Source of the DNA: Pseudomonadota bacterium | Lineage (GTDB): Bacteria > Pseudomonadota > Alphaproteobacteria > Rhizobiales > Xanthobacteraceae | Direction of reading: 5' to 3' | Assembly: GCA_021823875.1 (NCBI GenBank) | Contig: JAKAMD010000251.1 | Coordinates: 1 to 5,350, forward strand | DNA length: 5,350 bases | Shown: piece by piece, positions 5,111 to 5,350 of the stretch | Layout of the letters: each line of letters begins with the position of its first letter | Numbering within the stretch: position 1 is the first letter of the stretch | Made by a program: the position numbers and the translations under genes | The notes under the pieces: model-generated | What the model was told of the DNA's origin: nothing | What the model saw: only the letters and a program-made list of their open reading frames with translations | The model's database searches: none

Positions 5111-5140
5111 TGGACAAGCGCCGCACCCCACGCATATGAT
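5111..5140 (+). promoter_or_regulatory. Sigma70-like promoter for the gene at 5171
   Basis: TGGACA (5111-5116, five of six to TTGACA) and TATGAT (5135-5140, five of six to TATAAT) are separated by 18 bases, in the 81-base gap after the hydrolase stop. Initiation near 5147 would give a leader of about 24 bases with a ribosome site in it. This is the best promoter match I found in the window. Confidence 0.6.
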
Positions 5141-5154
5141 GATCCGAATACGTC

Positions 5155-5160
5155 GGGGGA
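5155..5160 (+). promoter_or_regulatory. Ribosome binding site for the gene at 5171
   Basis: GGGGGA lies 10 bases before the ATG at 5171. The spacing is slightly long but acceptable, and it supports this start over the out-of-frame ATGs at 5136 and 5139. Confidence 0.5.
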
Positions 5161-5170
5161 AATTCCGCAC

Positions 5171-5350
5171 ATGTTGTTCAATCTCTGCAATTGCGGCGCC
5201 GGGCTCGCCGCCTCTTCGCTCTGCGGCGGCGGTGCCGGTTTCGTTTCCGCCATGATGGCGGCGCTGGTGGCCGCCGAGCGCACGCGGCCGGCCAAGACGC
5301 TGCGCGCGGCGGTGCCGGAGGTCGATCGCGTCGCGGTGCGCATCGTCACC
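5171..5350 (+). CDS. Start of an unrecognised protein, 3'-truncated by the window
   Basis: Sixty codons are visible before the window ends, with no stop. The peptide begins MLFNLCNCGAGLAASS and has a mostly small and hydrophobic stretch to about residue 33 (LCGGGAGFVSAMMAALVA). It then turns polar and basic (ERTRPAKTLR) and continues with AAVPEVDRVAVRIVT. The N-terminal part could be a membrane segment or signal; three cysteines fall in the first 18 residues. Third codon positions are mostly G or C, like the real genes here. A good promoter and GGGGGA site precede it. I do not recognise the family. The opposing frames over this region have no supporting start signals and look like shadows. 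No terminator is visible between the hydrolase and this gene, so some co-transcription is possible. Confidence 0.5.
   Translation, partial: MLFNLCNCGAGLAASSLCGGGAGFVSAMMAALVAAERTRPAKTLRAAVPEVDRVAVRIVT

Noticed and set aside
4837..5349. - strand ORF over the hydrolase end and the 5171 gene
   Set aside because: It is antisense to the conserved hydrolase C-terminus, its product has no recognisable motif, and the + strand promoter and ribosome site support the opposite direction.

Overview
The window reads as chromosomal DNA of a GC-rich alphaproteobacterium, probably Hyphomicrobiales (Bradyrhizobium/Rhodopseudomonas/Xanthobacteraceae-like). The basis is the three-subunit pntAA-pntAB-pntB arrangement, the closeness of those proteins to the Rhodospirillum rubrum transhydrogenase as I remember it, and strong G/C preference at third codon positions. 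The species cannot be named from this sequence.

Layout. (1) 1-2666, + strand: the transhydrogenase operon, with pntAA lacking its first ~94 codons outside the window, then pntAB and pntB. It ends in a clear hairpin/T-run terminator at 2694-2723. The three products form the proton-translocating NAD(P)+ transhydrogenase of the inner membrane, which uses the proton-motive force to make NADPH from NADH. (2) 2749-3477, - strand: an orphan formyltransferase-fold protein, convergent with pntB. (3) 3478-3732: an AT-richer, non-standard stretch. It holds a 13-bp palindrome overlapping a TATAAT box and five in-register 24-bp tandem repeats. The repeats lie in a + strand frame that would encode a cationic hydrophobic octapeptide repeat (candidate ORF 3560-3757). 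(4) 3733-4227 (or 4245), - strand: a GNAT acetyltransferase. (5) 4286-5089, + strand and divergent from it: a membrane-anchored alpha/beta hydrolase of BEM46/ABHD13 type. (6) 5171 to the window end, + strand: the start of an unrecognised gene preceded by a good sigma70-like promoter and a ribosome binding site.

The pnt operon and the two enzyme genes at the right are ordinary. The unusual part is 3478-3732. Separately, the start regions of the formyltransferase and GNAT genes share an approximately 22-nt leader motif. I see no phage, IS element, CRISPR array, tRNA or rRNA, and I do not claim a new defence or metabolic system. The repeat array and its flanking palindromes are the feature most worth following up.
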